This document shows positions 24,458 to 33,171 of a stretch of 64,000 nt of DNA, in pieces. Under the pieces are notes generated by a model, which worked only from the letters and a program-made list of their open reading frames with translations, did no database searches and had not been told where the DNA came from. Position 1 is the first letter of the stretch. Every line of letters begins with the position of its first letter. Origin of the DNA: Saccharothrix ecbatanensis (lineage in GTDB: Bacteria > Actinomycetota > Actinomycetes > Mycobacteriales > Pseudonocardiaceae); assembly GCF_014205015.1 (NCBI RefSeq), contig NZ_JACHMO010000001.1, positions 7,316,001 through 7,380,000 on the forward strand, written 5' to 3'. The position numbers were made by a program, and so were the translations under genes.

Positions 24458-25222
24458 ATGACTCTGCTCGCCGTTGAACGGATCAAGCTCTTCACCACGC
24501 GCTCGCCGTGGTGGTCCATGCTGCTCGCCCTCGGGTTGACCATCGGCATCACCGCGATCATCGCGGCGAACTGGGGCGCCGAATCGCCGATGCCGGTGCT
24601 GGGCGCGGTGTTCGTGCACAACCTCGGGCTGTACGTGATCATGGTGATGGCCGCGCTGGCGGTCACCACCGAGTACCGCTTCGGCACGATCAAGGCGACG
24701 TTCCAGGCGGTGCCGGACCGCATCTCGCCGCTGGTCGCCAAGGCGGTCGTCGTGGTGCTGCTGGCCGGTCTGGTCGGCCTGGTCTCCGCGTTCGGGTCGT
24801 GGGGCCTGAGCTGGCTGCTCGCGGACAACACCTCCGAGCTGGCGCTCGAATCGGCCAACGACTGGCGGCACGTGGCGGGCGTCGGCCTCGTCTACGCGGC
24901 GGGCGCGCTGCTCGCGCTGGGCGTCGGCACGCTGGTGCGGCAGACCGCGGGCGCGGTGTCGATCATCCTGGTGTTCGCGCTGGTGCTGGAGAGCGTGGTC
25001 GGGTTCATCCCGAACATCGGCGACGACATCCAGAAGTGGATGCCGTTCACCGTGGCCGGCAAGTTCATCTTCGGCAGCCCGGACCCGAGCGTCATCCCGG
25101 ACGGTCAGGGCCCGCCCGCCATCGGCGAGCTGAGCCCGTGGGGTTCTTTCGGGTACTTCGCGGCCGTCGCGCTGGCCATCTACATCATCTCGCTGGTGGT
25201 CGTGAAGCGGCGGGACGCGTAG
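24458..25222 (+). CDS. ABC transporter permease (ABC-2 type)
   Basis: A 254-residue membrane protein with six hydrophobic segments (about 20-40, 55-75, 98-120, 140-160, 165-185, 228-248). The arrangement, with a cytoplasmic TEYRFGTIKATF motif after helix 2, is typical of ABC-2-type permeases partnered with DrrA-like ATPases. It has ATPase genes on either side but only one permease. A strong hairpin terminator follows at 25282-25318. Confidence 0.88.
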   Translation: MTLLAVERIKLFTTRSPWWSMLLALGLTIGITAIIAANWGAESPMPVLGAVFVHNLGLYVIMVMAALAVTTEYRFGTIKATFQAVPDRISPLVAKAVVVVLLAGLVGLVSAFGSWGLSWLLADNTSELALESANDWRHVAGVGLVYAAGALLALGVGTLVRQTAGAVSIILVFALVLESVVGFIPNIGDDIQKWMPFTVAGKFIFGSPDPSVIPDGQGPPAIGELSPWGSFGYFAAVALAIYIISLVVVKRRDA

Positions 25223-25281
25223 GGGGAGCCCGCGTGGCCGGCGTCGGGGGCCGGGCGCGCGGGACGACAGGGGGAAAGGAG

Positions 25282-25318
25282 GAGCTCGGGTCGCCTTACG
25301 GGGAGGTGACCCGGGCTC
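25282..25318 (+). terminator. hairpin terminator after the ABC permease
   Basis: GAGCTCGGGTCGCC (25282-25295) pairs with GGTGACCCGGGCTC (25305-25318) as a 14-bp stem with two G-U wobbles and a 9-nt loop, followed by TTCTGCCTT. It separates the first exporter unit from the second ATPase gene. Confidence 0.7.
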
Positions 25319-25365
25319 TTCTGCCTTAGGTTTCGCCACAAGCGTTAGATCGGACGGGAGATGTC

Positions 25366-26274
25366 ATGATCGAAGCGACCGGCCTCACCAAGCACTACGG
25401 CAAGACGGTGGCCGTGGACAACCTGTCGTTCACCGTGCAGCCGGGTCGGGTGACCGGCTTCCTCGGGCCCAACGGCGCGGGCAAGTCCACCACCATGCGG
25501 ATGATCCTGGGCCTGGACCACCCCACGCGCGGCCGGGTCACCGTGAACGGCAAGGACTACGGGTCGCTGCACCAGCCGCTGCGCGTCGTCGGCGCGCTGC
25601 TCGACGCGAAGTGGGTGCACCCCAACCGGTCGGCGCGGGCGCACCTGCACTGGCTGGCCCGGTCCAACAACATCCACACCGCGCGCGTGGACGAGGTGCT
25701 GGAGATGGTCGGCCTGACCCAGGTCGCCAAGCGCCGCGCGGGCGGCTTCTCGCTGGGCATGTCCCAGCGGCTCGGCATCGCGGGGGCGCTGCTGGGCGAC
25801 CCCGAGGTGCTGATGTTCGACGAGCCGGTCAACGGCCTCGACCCGGAGGGCATCCACTGGATCCGCCAGTTCATGCACCGGCTCGCCGACGAGGGCCGGA
25901 CCGTGTTCGTGTCCAGCCACCTGCTGTCGGAGATGGCCCAGACCGCGCAGGACCTGATCGTGATCGGGCGCGGCAGGCTCATCGCGCAGACCAGCGTCGA
26001 GCAGTTCATCAAGGACGCCACCGAGGACACCGTCCGCGTCCGCACGCCCCAGGCCGAACAGCTGCGTGAATTGCTGAGCGGACGCGCCCGTGTCGCCGAT
26101 GCCGCGGCCTCCGACGGCGCGCTCGTCGTGCACGGCGTGGAGTCGTCGTTCATCGGCGAGTTGGCCGCCGCGAACGGCATCACGCTGCACGAGTTGAGCC
26201 CGCAACTCGGTTCACTGGAGGAAGCCTTCATGCAACTCACGAAGGAATCCGTCGAATACCACGCGCACGAGTAA
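25366..26274 (+). CDS. ABC transporter ATP-binding protein (second copy)
   Basis: A 302-residue paralogue of the ATPase at 23531, nearly identical through the first 200 residues and diverging in the C-terminal 100. It has Walker A GPNGAGKST, signature FSLGMSQRL and Walker B VLMFDEPVNGLD. No second permease follows it: the next gene is on the other strand. It may serve the same permease as an alternative or heterodimeric subunit, or a permease elsewhere. A GGGAG precedes the ATG. Confidence 0.92.
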   Translation: MIEATGLTKHYGKTVAVDNLSFTVQPGRVTGFLGPNGAGKSTTMRMILGLDHPTRGRVTVNGKDYGSLHQPLRVVGALLDAKWVHPNRSARAHLHWLARSNNIHTARVDEVLEMVGLTQVAKRRAGGFSLGMSQRLGIAGALLGDPEVLMFDEPVNGLDPEGIHWIRQFMHRLADEGRTVFVSSHLLSEMAQTAQDLIVIGRGRLIAQTSVEQFIKDATEDTVRVRTPQAEQLRELLSGRARVADAAASDGALVVHGVESSFIGELAAANGITLHELSPQLGSLEEAFMQLTKESVEYHAHE

Positions 26275-26298
26275 TCAGCGATCAGGGGTGGTCGTCGA

Positions 26299-27489
26299 TC
26301 AGGGGCGGTCACCGCGCCAGAAGTCGTCGGACGGCGACGGGATTTCGGTCACGACCGGAACGGGAGTGCGGCGGACGCGGTTGCGGCGGACCAGGAGCAG
26401 CGCCACCACGAGAACGACCGCGGCGACGCCACCGGCCGCCATCAGGATCGGGGTCTGGTCACCCGACTCGAACGGCGGCGCGGGCAGGCTCTCGACCGAC
26501 GCCGGCGGAGGCGTGGCGGACGACGTGCGCGGCGGCGGGGCCAGCGGGTTCCGCTCGACCGGCGGCACGTCGGCGGTCAGCGCCGCCACCGGGTTGACCA
26601 GGCCGAACCCGGTCTGGCTGTCCCTCCCGGGCGCCATCAGGTCGGTCGCGGTGACGATGAGCCGGTTCACCACGTTGCCCGCGTCCAGGTCCGGGTAGCG
26701 GGCCCGGACGAGCGCCGCCGCGCCGGAGACCAGGGCCGTCGCCGCACTGGTGCCGTCGATCCCGGCGTACCCGGTGCTCTGGACCGTCAGCGGCATGGCG
26801 GTGACGATCCCCTGCGCCGGCGCGGCCAGCACCGCTTCCGGGCCGGTGTTCGACTCCGGCCACGGCCCGTTGCCGTTGACCGTGCCCGAGACCGCGATGA
26901 CGCCCTTGATGTTGGCGGGCGCGCCGATGTGCTCCTCACCCTCGTTGCCGGTGCCCGCGATCACCACGACGTCGTGGTCGAGCGCGTAGTTGATCGCGCG
27001 CAGCAGGTCCGGGGTGAGCGTCGCGAGCGACGTCAGGGACAGGTTGACCACGTCGGCGCCCTGGTCGACGGCCCAGGTCACGCCCTCGGAGACGGCCGCG
27101 GTGCTGAACTTGGCGCCGTCCGCGCCGACCGAGACCGGCAGGATCCTCGCGCCGGGCGCCACGCCGAGCGCACCCCCGTCCACGCCCCGCCCGGCGATCA
27201 GCGTCGCCATCGCGGTGCCGTGGCCGTCGTTGTCCCGGGTGCCGTCCGTGCCGCTCGCCGTGCCGAACCCCGTGCCGGGCAGCAACGCGCCCGCGAGGTC
27301 CGGCGCGGTGCCGTCCACGCCCGAATCCACCACCGCGACGACCACCCCGTCGCCGCGTGTGATCGCGTGCGCGTCCGGTACGCCGAGGGCGGCGAGGTGC
27401 CACTGCTGTTCCTCGATCGTCTGCGCTCCGGCGACCCCCGGAATGATCATCGCGATCAGGACCGCGACGACCACCGCTCTCCCCGTCAC
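26299..27489 (-). CDS. mycP: mycosin-like subtilisin (type VII secretion-associated serine protease)
   Basis: A 396-residue S8 peptidase. Signal peptide 1-22. Catalytic triad: Asp55 (VVDSGVD), His90 (NDGHGTAMA), Ser248 (GTSAATA), with oxyanion Asn182 (GTGNEG). A Pro-rich linker leads to one C-terminal membrane helix (about 347-368) and a basic cytoplasmic tail. This layout is that of mycosins, which are required for ESX secretion and cleave some substrates. The N-terminus lacks the long propeptide seen in some members. No ESX core genes adjoin it, so it is an orphan here. Confidence 0.9.
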   Translation of the reverse strand: MTGRAVVVAVLIAMIIPGVAGAQTIEEQQWHLAALGVPDAHAITRGDGVVVAVVDSGVDGTAPDLAGALLPGTGFGTASGTDGTRDNDGHGTAMATLIAGRGVDGGALGVAPGARILPVSVGADGAKFSTAAVSEGVTWAVDQGADVVNLSLTSLATLTPDLLRAINYALDHDVVVIAGTGNEGEEHIGAPANIKGVIAVSGTVNGNGPWPESNTGPEAVLAAPAQGIVTAMPLTVQSTGYAGIDGTSAATALVSGAAALVRARYPDLDAGNVVNRLIVTATDLMAPGRDSQTGFGLVNPVAALTADVPPVERNPLAPPPRTSSATPPPASVESLPAPPFESGDQTPILMAAGGVAAVVLVVALLLVRRNRVRRTPVPVVTEIPSPSDDFWRGDRP

Positions 27490-27719
27490 CCAATTCCCCT
27501 TGTGTTCGGGATCACAAATATTCCATGTCGGTCATGTTTCACAGTTCCCGATTCGGGCAAGCGGAGTAAGACGTTCGTTAAGACGTCGTGAACTCCGGCA
27601 CAGGTCCATGACAAGCGCATCTGAACCGGGTCAGATGGAAAGCGCGAATCGTGAGGTGGGCGCCTGCCCGCACGCGAATTCGCGTATCCCCCGTCAAGGA
27701 ACCCTCCGGAGGTGAACCC

Positions 27720-28301
27720 GTGACGGTGCTTGATCCGAACCTGAACGCCGACCAGTCGGCAGCCGGGTCGAAGGAACTGCCACGGCAACGCGACCACGCC
27801 CTTCGCGTCGAACCGATGTTGGCGCTGGAATGGTCGCATGCGATCGAAGCCGCGGGAGGCGTCGGTGTCGCCGACTCGCCCGCGCAGACCCGTCGGGCCT
27901 GGATCCACAAGGCCGACGAACAGCAAGTGCTCGCGCTCTTCCGCGCGGTGGGCAAGGAGGCGCCGGCACCCTGGTGGCTCCGCGCCCTCGACCGGGGCAG
28001 GATCGCCTCGCGCGCGGCGGCGTTCGCCATCGAGGACGAGGTGACCAGCCTGCTCGGCAGCCGGCCGGGTTGGGTGTTCGTCCCCTGGGCGACCGAGGGC
28101 GAGGTCGGCTACTGGGAGTTCGTCCCGTCGGAAAGCGGCGTGTACGGCCCCGCCGAGCCCACAACAGTGCAGTTCACGGACCGGCACCCCGGTTTCGTGG
28201 ACCTGCTCCCGGCGCACCGGGGCCCCGGTCAGCGCCAAGCCATCGAGTTCACCCCCGCCGAGCTGCGTGAGCAGATCGAGGACCTGGAGAACATCGCCTA
28301 G
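27720..28301 (+). CDS. hypothetical soluble protein (193 aa)
   Basis: A 193-residue protein starting at GTG with a strong SD (GGAGG). It is soluble and without signal peptide. It contains helices (residues about 35-65 and 75-105), then a beta-rich part (GWVFVPWATEGEVGYWEFVPSE), and ends in an acidic helix (TPAELREQIEDLENIA). No family recognised. It lies 23 bp upstream of trmB, although trmB seems to have its own leaderless promoter. Confidence 0.7.
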   Translation: MTVLDPNLNADQSAAGSKELPRQRDHALRVEPMLALEWSHAIEAAGGVGVADSPAQTRRAWIHKADEQQVLALFRAVGKEAPAPWWLRALDRGRIASRAAAFAIEDEVTSLLGSRPGWVFVPWATEGEVGYWEFVPSESGVYGPAEPTTVQFTDRHPGFVDLLPAHRGPGQRQAIEFTPAELREQIEDLENIA

Positions 28302-28310
28302 CGCACCACC

Positions 28311-28316
28311 TAGGCT
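28311..28316 (+). promoter_or_regulatory. leaderless -10 element TAGGCT for trmB
   Basis: TAGGCT ends 8 nt before the GTG at 28325 with no Shine-Dalgarno between. Confidence 0.55.
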
Positions 28317-28324
28317 GTACGCCC

Positions 28325-29035
28325 GTGACGTCCAGCCACCAGCGCCCGCAGCACCACCGATCCGTCGTCAGCTATGTGCAACGCGGCGAACGGATGACCG
28401 TGGGGCAGCAGCGCGCATGGGACCGCCACTGGGAGCGCTTGGGCCAAGAGGTCAAGGCGCTCCCGGCCGGTCCCGTGCGATTCGACGAGTGGTTCGGCCG
28501 CGAGGCGCCCGTGGTGCTCGAGATCGGTTCCGGCATGGGTGAGACGACCGCCCAGCTGGTGGCCGCCGCGCCCGACGTGAACTACGTGGCCGTCGAGGTC
28601 TACAAACCCGGCCTCGCGCAGCTCCTGCTGCGTGCCGAGGCGCTCGGCGTGACCAACCTGCGGGTCCTGCGCGGTGACGCGGTCGACCTGCTCACCGACC
28701 ACATCCCGCCCGGCACGCTGTCCGGCGTGCGGATCTACTTCCCCGACCCGTGGCCGAAGAAGAAGCACCACAAGCGGCGGCTGGTCCAGCCCGAGTTCGT
28801 GCACCTGCTCGCGACGCGCCTGCGTCCGGGCGGCACGCTGCACCTGGCCACCGACTGGGAGCAGTACGCCGACCAGATGCTGGCGGTGTGCTCGGCCGAG
28901 CCGCTGCTGCGCAACCAGCACGACGGGTGGGCGCCGCGGCCGGAGTGGCGGCCGGTGACGAAGTTCGAGCAGCGGGCGGTCGAGGAAGATCGGATCAGTC
29001 ACGACCTGATGTTCGAGCGGAACGAGCTCACCTGA
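28325..29035 (+). CDS. trmB: tRNA (guanine-N7-)-methyltransferase
   Basis: A 236-residue enzyme that methylates G46 in the variable loop of tRNA using S-adenosylmethionine. Motif I is VLEIGSGMGETT; the TrmB signature IYFPDPWPKKKHHKRRL is intact, as is the C-terminal ATDWEQYADQML. Its length is typical. It is probably expressed from its own promoter at 28311. Confidence 0.95.
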   Translation: MTSSHQRPQHHRSVVSYVQRGERMTVGQQRAWDRHWERLGQEVKALPAGPVRFDEWFGREAPVVLEIGSGMGETTAQLVAAAPDVNYVAVEVYKPGLAQLLLRAEALGVTNLRVLRGDAVDLLTDHIPPGTLSGVRIYFPDPWPKKKHHKRRLVQPEFVHLLATRLRPGGTLHLATDWEQYADQMLAVCSAEPLLRNQHDGWAPRPEWRPVTKFEQRAVEEDRISHDLMFERNELT

Positions 29036-29166
29036 CCGTGGCATGCAGTCCGGGCCCGGTCCGGCCGATGCGGCGACTGCCTGTCGTTTCGTCACCGGAT
29101 CGAGTGGACCCTGTTGATCACTCGATGTGCCCCGTCTGGCAGTGACGTGTGACACCGTTCGGCAAC

Positions 29167-29172
29167 TACGGT
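29167..29172 (+). promoter_or_regulatory. leaderless -10 element TACGGT for the NOS gene
   Basis: TACGGT ends 8 nt before GTG 29181. It supports this start over the more upstream in-frame GTG at 29127. Confidence 0.55.
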
Positions 29173-29180
29173 TGCCGCCC

Positions 29181-30302
29181 GTGACCGTAGTTGACAACGA
29201 ACCGATAACGTTCGACGTGGACGCGGCGGAGGGCTTCCTCCGCATGTTCCACATCGCCCACCCCGAAGCCGGACCGGTCGGACCGCGGCTGGCCGCGATG
29301 CGCGACGAGATCGCCGAGACCGGCACGTACCGCCACACCACCGAGGAGCTGGCCTACGGCGCGCGGATCGCGTTGCGCGACTCCGGCTGGTGCACCAGCG
29401 GCGTGCCGTGGCGCCGGCTCAAGGTCCGCGACCTGCGCGGCTTCCGCAACGCCGCCGCCGTGGCCGGCGAGTGCGTGGAGCACCTGCGGCTGGCTGCCAA
29501 CGGCGGCGAGATCCGCCCGCTGGTCACGGTGTTCGCGCCGGACACGCCCGACACGCCCGGTCCGTGCATCTGGAACGAGCAGCTGATCCGGTACGCGGGC
29601 TACGGCGACGGCACCGGGGACCGCCGCTACACCAGGTTCACCGACGCCGTGCAGGGCATGGGCTGGCGGGCGCCGGCCACCCCTGGCCGCTTCGACCTGC
29701 TCCCGCTCGTGGTGGAGACCGCGCACGAGGGCGCGAAGCTGTTCACGGTGCCACCGGACGTGGTGCGCGAAGTGCTGCTCGAACACCCGGAGCTGCCGTG
29801 GTTCGGACAGCTCGGCCTCCGCTGGCACGCGGTGCCCGTGATCACGAACATGAGGCTGACCATCGGCGGCATCACCTACCCCGCCGCGCCGTTCAACTCC
29901 TGGTTCGTCGGCTCCGAGATCGGCGCACGCAGCCTGGCCGACGAGAACGCCTACGGCGCTGCCAGGCCCGTTGCGGAGGCGCTGGGCCTCGACACGTCCA
30001 CCGAGCGCTCGCTGTGGCGCGACCGCGCCGTGGTGGAGCTGAACCGGGCGGTGCTGCACTCGTTCGACCTCGCCGAGGTCACCATCACCGACCACCACGC
30101 CGAGTCGCGCCACCGGCTGTCGTGGCTGCGTTCCCGGCAACGCACGTCCGGCAACCGCCCCGCGTTCCGACTCGACCCCTCCGCCGCCCTCCGCGCCCGG
30201 ACCGGCGGCCCCGCCCGCTTTTCCCCCGCGCCTTCCGAAACGACCCGACCCCATTCACCCGGACGGCTCGCCGAACTGCTCCGGCAGCGCGCCGGGGGAT
30301 GA
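29181..30302 (+). CDS. nos: bacterial nitric oxide synthase oxygenase, divergent
   Basis: A 373-residue protein alignable to bacterial NOS oxygenase domains from residue 15 to about 315: TGTYRHTTEELAYGARIAL, ANGGEIRPLVTVF, IWNEQLIRYAGY, GWRAP...FDLLPL, and the substrate-binding block PFNSWFVGSEIGAR with Glu246, then VELNRAVLHSF and TDHHAES. The proximal heme ligand is probably Cys71, with Trp77 at the expected spacing, but the local motif is GWCTSGVPW instead of the usual RCxGRxxW. After about residue 315 the usual WxW(I/L)xPP C-terminal segment is missing and is replaced by a Pro/Arg-rich tail. It should make NO from L-arginine if active, but the changes make this uncertain. Confidence 0.8.
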   Translation: MTVVDNEPITFDVDAAEGFLRMFHIAHPEAGPVGPRLAAMRDEIAETGTYRHTTEELAYGARIALRDSGWCTSGVPWRRLKVRDLRGFRNAAAVAGECVEHLRLAANGGEIRPLVTVFAPDTPDTPGPCIWNEQLIRYAGYGDGTGDRRYTRFTDAVQGMGWRAPATPGRFDLLPLVVETAHEGAKLFTVPPDVVREVLLEHPELPWFGQLGLRWHAVPVITNMRLTIGGITYPAAPFNSWFVGSEIGARSLADENAYGAARPVAEALGLDTSTERSLWRDRAVVELNRAVLHSFDLAEVTITDHHAESRHRLSWLRSRQRTSGNRPAFRLDPSAALRARTGGPARFSPAPSETTRPHSPGRLAELLRQRAGG

Positions 30303-30311
30303 GCCGCACGG

Positions 30312-30410
30312 CTATTCCTGGGAATCGATCAACAACCCCGACAACGCCATCAAGACCAGCACCAGCAGGCCCAACACCGCACCCGCCCAAGTAGCCAACA
30401 CTCCGAACAT
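30312..30410 (-). CDS. 32-residue single-pass membrane peptide
   Basis: A short ORF with a well-placed Shine-Dalgarno (GGAGGAA about 5 nt before the ATG at 30410). The product is MFGVLATWAG, then a continuous hydrophobic helix rich in Leu/Val and ending in GLLIDSQE. It lies in the gap between the convergent NOS end and the next gene. The length, SD and membrane-helix composition support a real gene. Function unknown. Confidence 0.6.
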   Translation of the reverse strand: MFGVLATWAGAVLGLLVLVLMALSGLLIDSQE

Positions 30411-30564
30411 GACGTTCCTCCGTTCCCCGACTCGCTACTCCAGAGTCACCCCCCGATTCGTCATCCGACATCGGCCACTGGTGTGTTTCGGGTGGCGTTC
30501 GGGTCAGCCTTGTGGTTGACACCCCACCCGACCGGGGGCGGACGCGCGGTACGCCGCGAGGACC

Positions 30565-30570
30565 TACCGT
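30565..30570 (+). promoter_or_regulatory. leaderless -10 element TACCGT for the orphan histidine kinase
   Basis: TACCGT ends 8 nt before GTG 30579. A TTGACA lies at 30516-30521, too far (43 bp) to act as its -35. Confidence 0.5.
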
Positions 30571-30578
30571 GACACCCC

Positions 30579-31745
30579 GTGGAGAGCACTCACCTCGGGT
30601 GGCGGCCCCTGATCCGCCGCCAGTGGCCGCTTGCCTGCGCCCTGCTCTTCTTCCTGGCCAGCGGGTTCCTCGGCGAGGTGGGGTGGTGGCACGTCCCCGG
30701 CTCGGTCGTCGTGTGCGTGCTGGCCGTGGTGGCGCCCCGGCGCCCGTTCGACGCCGCGTTGTCCGGTGCGACGGCGGTGGCGGCGAGTTCGATCGTGATG
30801 CGCGTGGCGGGCGTCCCGCCGATGATTCCGATGCTCAGCGGCCTGGTGCTCGCCGAGGTGGCGGCGGTGATGGCGATCATCGCGATCGTGATCCGGCACG
30901 TGGCGTCGATGCGGGCTGTGGTCGGGACGGCGACGCTCGTGGTCGTGTCGGTGGTCGCCGGCGTCGTGCGGCCGGAGTACCGGTCGCCGTACTGGCCGGA
31001 CGACTACACCGGGCCCGGGTTCTGGGCGCAGGTGGTCTTCGGCGCGGTGCTGCTGACGCTGTCGGTCGGCACCGGGCTGTACTTCCGCGCCCGGGACCGG
31101 GAACGCGCCACCGCCGTGCGGGCCGAGGTGGCGGCGGCGCAGCACGCCGAGCGGATGGCGTTGGCGCGCGAGCTGCACGACGTGGTCGCGCACTACGTGA
31201 CGGGGATCGTGGTGCACGCGCAGGCGGCGCAGGCCGTGCCGTCCGCCGTGCAGGAGGTGTTGCCGATCATCGTGCGCAGCGGGAACGAGGCGTTGACCGA
31301 GATGCGCCGGCTGGTCGGGACGTTGCGGGGCACCGACGGGGACGCGCCGACTGCGACCAGCGACTTGGCGGACGACGTGCGCGGAGTGGTGGAGCAGTCC
31401 GGTCAGCCGGTGCGGCTGCACGTCGACCTGCCGGTGCCCGTGCCGCCGTCGTTGGGGCGTTCGGTGCTGCGGTTGGTGCAGGAGTCGTTGACCAACACGC
31501 GGAAGCACGCCGAGGGTCTGTCTTTTGTGGACGTTTCGGTGGTGGTGGAGGACGGGGTGGTGCACGTGGTCGTGGCCGACGACGGGCGGGCGCAGAGCGC
31601 GGACCCGGCCGGTGGGACGGGTGGGTACGGGTTGGTGGGCATGCGGGAGCGGGTCGAACTGCTCGGCGGCCGGTTCAGCGCCGGTCGGCGGGCCGGTGGG
31701 GGTTGGGAGATGCGCGCCGCGCTGCCCGTCGCGGAGGACCGGTAA
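30579..31745 (+). CDS. orphan sensor histidine kinase (HisKA_3 type)
   Basis: A 388-residue kinase with four to five N-terminal membrane helices (about 14-165), a short linker coiled coil (RARDRERATAVRAEVAAAQHAERMALAR) and the HisKA_3 box ELHDVVAHYVTGIVVHAQ. The ATPase domain has QESLTNTRKHA, ADDGRAQ and GLVGMRER. No response regulator gene adjoins it. It is a relative of the kinase at 18537, and could use that regulator (19749) or another. Confidence 0.88.
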   Translation: MESTHLGWRPLIRRQWPLACALLFFLASGFLGEVGWWHVPGSVVVCVLAVVAPRRPFDAALSGATAVAASSIVMRVAGVPPMIPMLSGLVLAEVAAVMAIIAIVIRHVASMRAVVGTATLVVVSVVAGVVRPEYRSPYWPDDYTGPGFWAQVVFGAVLLTLSVGTGLYFRARDRERATAVRAEVAAAQHAERMALARELHDVVAHYVTGIVVHAQAAQAVPSAVQEVLPIIVRSGNEALTEMRRLVGTLRGTDGDAPTATSDLADDVRGVVEQSGQPVRLHVDLPVPVPPSLGRSVLRLVQESLTNTRKHAEGLSFVDVSVVVEDGVVHVVVADDGRAQSADPAGGTGGYGLVGMRERVELLGGRFSAGRRAGGGWEMRAALPVAEDR

Positions 31746-31801
31746 CCCGCTCGGGGGTCGGCGCCATCGGGTCGGTCGCCGCCGAGTTGGTCGCGGTCGG
31801 G

Positions 31802-33004
31802 TCAGCCGGGCATGCGGCTGGGTTCGGGAAGTTCGGCCGGCAGCGGGTAGGTGAAGGGCTTCGCCGGGTCCTCAATGGTCAGGTGACGATCGGCGACCGG
31901 CTTGGTCTGCGGTGTTCGTCGGGTCTGATCGGGGATGGCGGGCCGGTGGTCGTCCGGGTGGCTGGTGACGTCGGCGGACAGCTGGGCGTTCTGCCGGCGC
32001 AACTGCTCGACCTGGTGCTCCAGCTCGGTGATCCGCGCTTGGGCTTCGCGGTGGACCCGGACCACCGTCCACAGCAGCTGGTACGCCTGCCGCTCGCTGC
32101 TTTCCGTCGCTTGTGGACCGCCCTGGACCTTCGGCCGCCGGGCTTTCGTCCGCTGTGATGCCGGTGGTCGGGGCACCGGCGGTTTGGGTGCAGCGGACTT
32201 GGGCGCGGCGGGTTTGGGCGCCGCGGATTTGGGTGCGGCGGGCTTGGGTGCGGCGGGCTTGGACGCCGGTGGTCGGGGCACCGGCGGTATGGGCGCAGGA
32301 GGCTTGGCCGTCCCAGGATCGGGCACTGCGGGCTTGGCCACTGCGGGCTTGGCCACTGCGGGACCGGATGCCGACGGATCGGCCGCCGCAGGTTCGGCTG
32401 TCGTCGGTTCGGCTGTCGTCGGTCGGGGCGCCGGCAGCCGGGGTTCCGGCACCGGGGTCTCGGCGTCGTTCTCGGGCAGGCCGTGCTTCCGCGCCCACCC
32501 CGGCCCGCCGATGATCGTGGTGGTGATGATGTCGTCCATCCCGGTCTCCAACCACTCCGGACGGTGCAGCTCGGCGTCGTTCTCCGCGCCGGCTGCCAGG
32601 CAGTGCAGGCAACGGGCGGTCGCCAGCACTTCCAGGGTCCGCCGCGGGTGCACGGCGTCGTTGATCAGGTCGGCGATCCGGTCCCACGGCGGCACGCTGT
32701 CCGCCCTCGCGTGCACGCCGATCCAGCGCATCACGTCCGCCCGCACCGCGCCGAGCGACATTCCTTGCGCCCAGTGCCCGGGCACCCGCCCCGCACGCCG
32801 GAGGATCCGCCGGTACGCGGAGTCCAACCGGCCGTGCTCGTCCACAAGGTGCACCAGCAGGAACAACGCGAGCCATCGACGTTCCCGGGGCAGGTCCGGG
32901 TCGGTGAAATCGGCCTCCGACCGGAGGACCGTCACCGCGGGCCGTTCCCGACCGCGCCGCTCGCCGGACTCACCATCACTTCCACCCACACGAGCCACTG
33001 CCAC
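31802..33004 (-). CDS. hypothetical protein with Ala/Pro/Lys repeats and coiled coil
   Basis: A 400-residue protein. Residues about 28-150 are a folded helical domain (RRWLALFLLVHLVDEHGRL, then a PPWDRIADLI segment). Residues about 180-285 are low complexity: repeated PAPKPAAPKSA and AVAKPAV units, reflected as imperfect 24-30 bp tandem DNA repeats. Residues about 300-345 are a coiled coil (VVRVHREAQARITELEHQVEQL). No family recognised. The repeat tract is a likely source of length variation. Confidence 0.65.
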   Translation of the reverse strand: MAVARVGGSDGESGERRGRERPAVTVLRSEADFTDPDLPRERRWLALFLLVHLVDEHGRLDSAYRRILRRAGRVPGHWAQGMSLGAVRADVMRWIGVHARADSVPPWDRIADLINDAVHPRRTLEVLATARCLHCLAAGAENDAELHRPEWLETGMDDIITTTIIGGPGWARKHGLPENDAETPVPEPRLPAPRPTTAEPTTAEPAAADPSASGPAVAKPAVAKPAVPDPGTAKPPAPIPPVPRPPASKPAAPKPAAPKSAAPKPAAPKSAAPKPPVPRPPASQRTKARRPKVQGGPQATESSERQAYQLLWTVVRVHREAQARITELEHQVEQLRRQNAQLSADVTSHPDDHRPAIPDQTRRTPQTKPVADRHLTIEDPAKPFTYPLPAELPEPSRMPG

Positions 33005-33171
33005 TCCTTCGCCGGATCAGCGGGACCACCACCTCACCCAACGTTTCGGAGGCTACGTCCGTCCGGCGTCCGACAACCGTCCAAAACGGTCAAACCCACT
33101 GTTCGGGTTACGGTGCGCCCGCGCGCCGCCACGTCGTGTGTAGCTCGATCGGGTGCGGCAGGATCGTGGTC

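Noticed and set aside
29181..30302. A frameshift explaining the missing NOS C-terminus
   Set aside because: The other forward frames after 30120 do not encode a WxWxxPP-like segment, so a simple frameshift does not restore it; a sequence check is still useful.
30516..30521. TTGACA as a -35 box for the orphan kinase
   Set aside because: No -10 hexamer lies 16-19 bp downstream; the TACCGT near the start codon is 43 bp away, which suits a leaderless promoter instead.
30512..32158. A long plus-strand frame overlapping the orphan kinase
   Set aside because: It is a shadow frame rich in Arg/Gly without domain motifs, while the 30579 frame encodes an intact histidine kinase.
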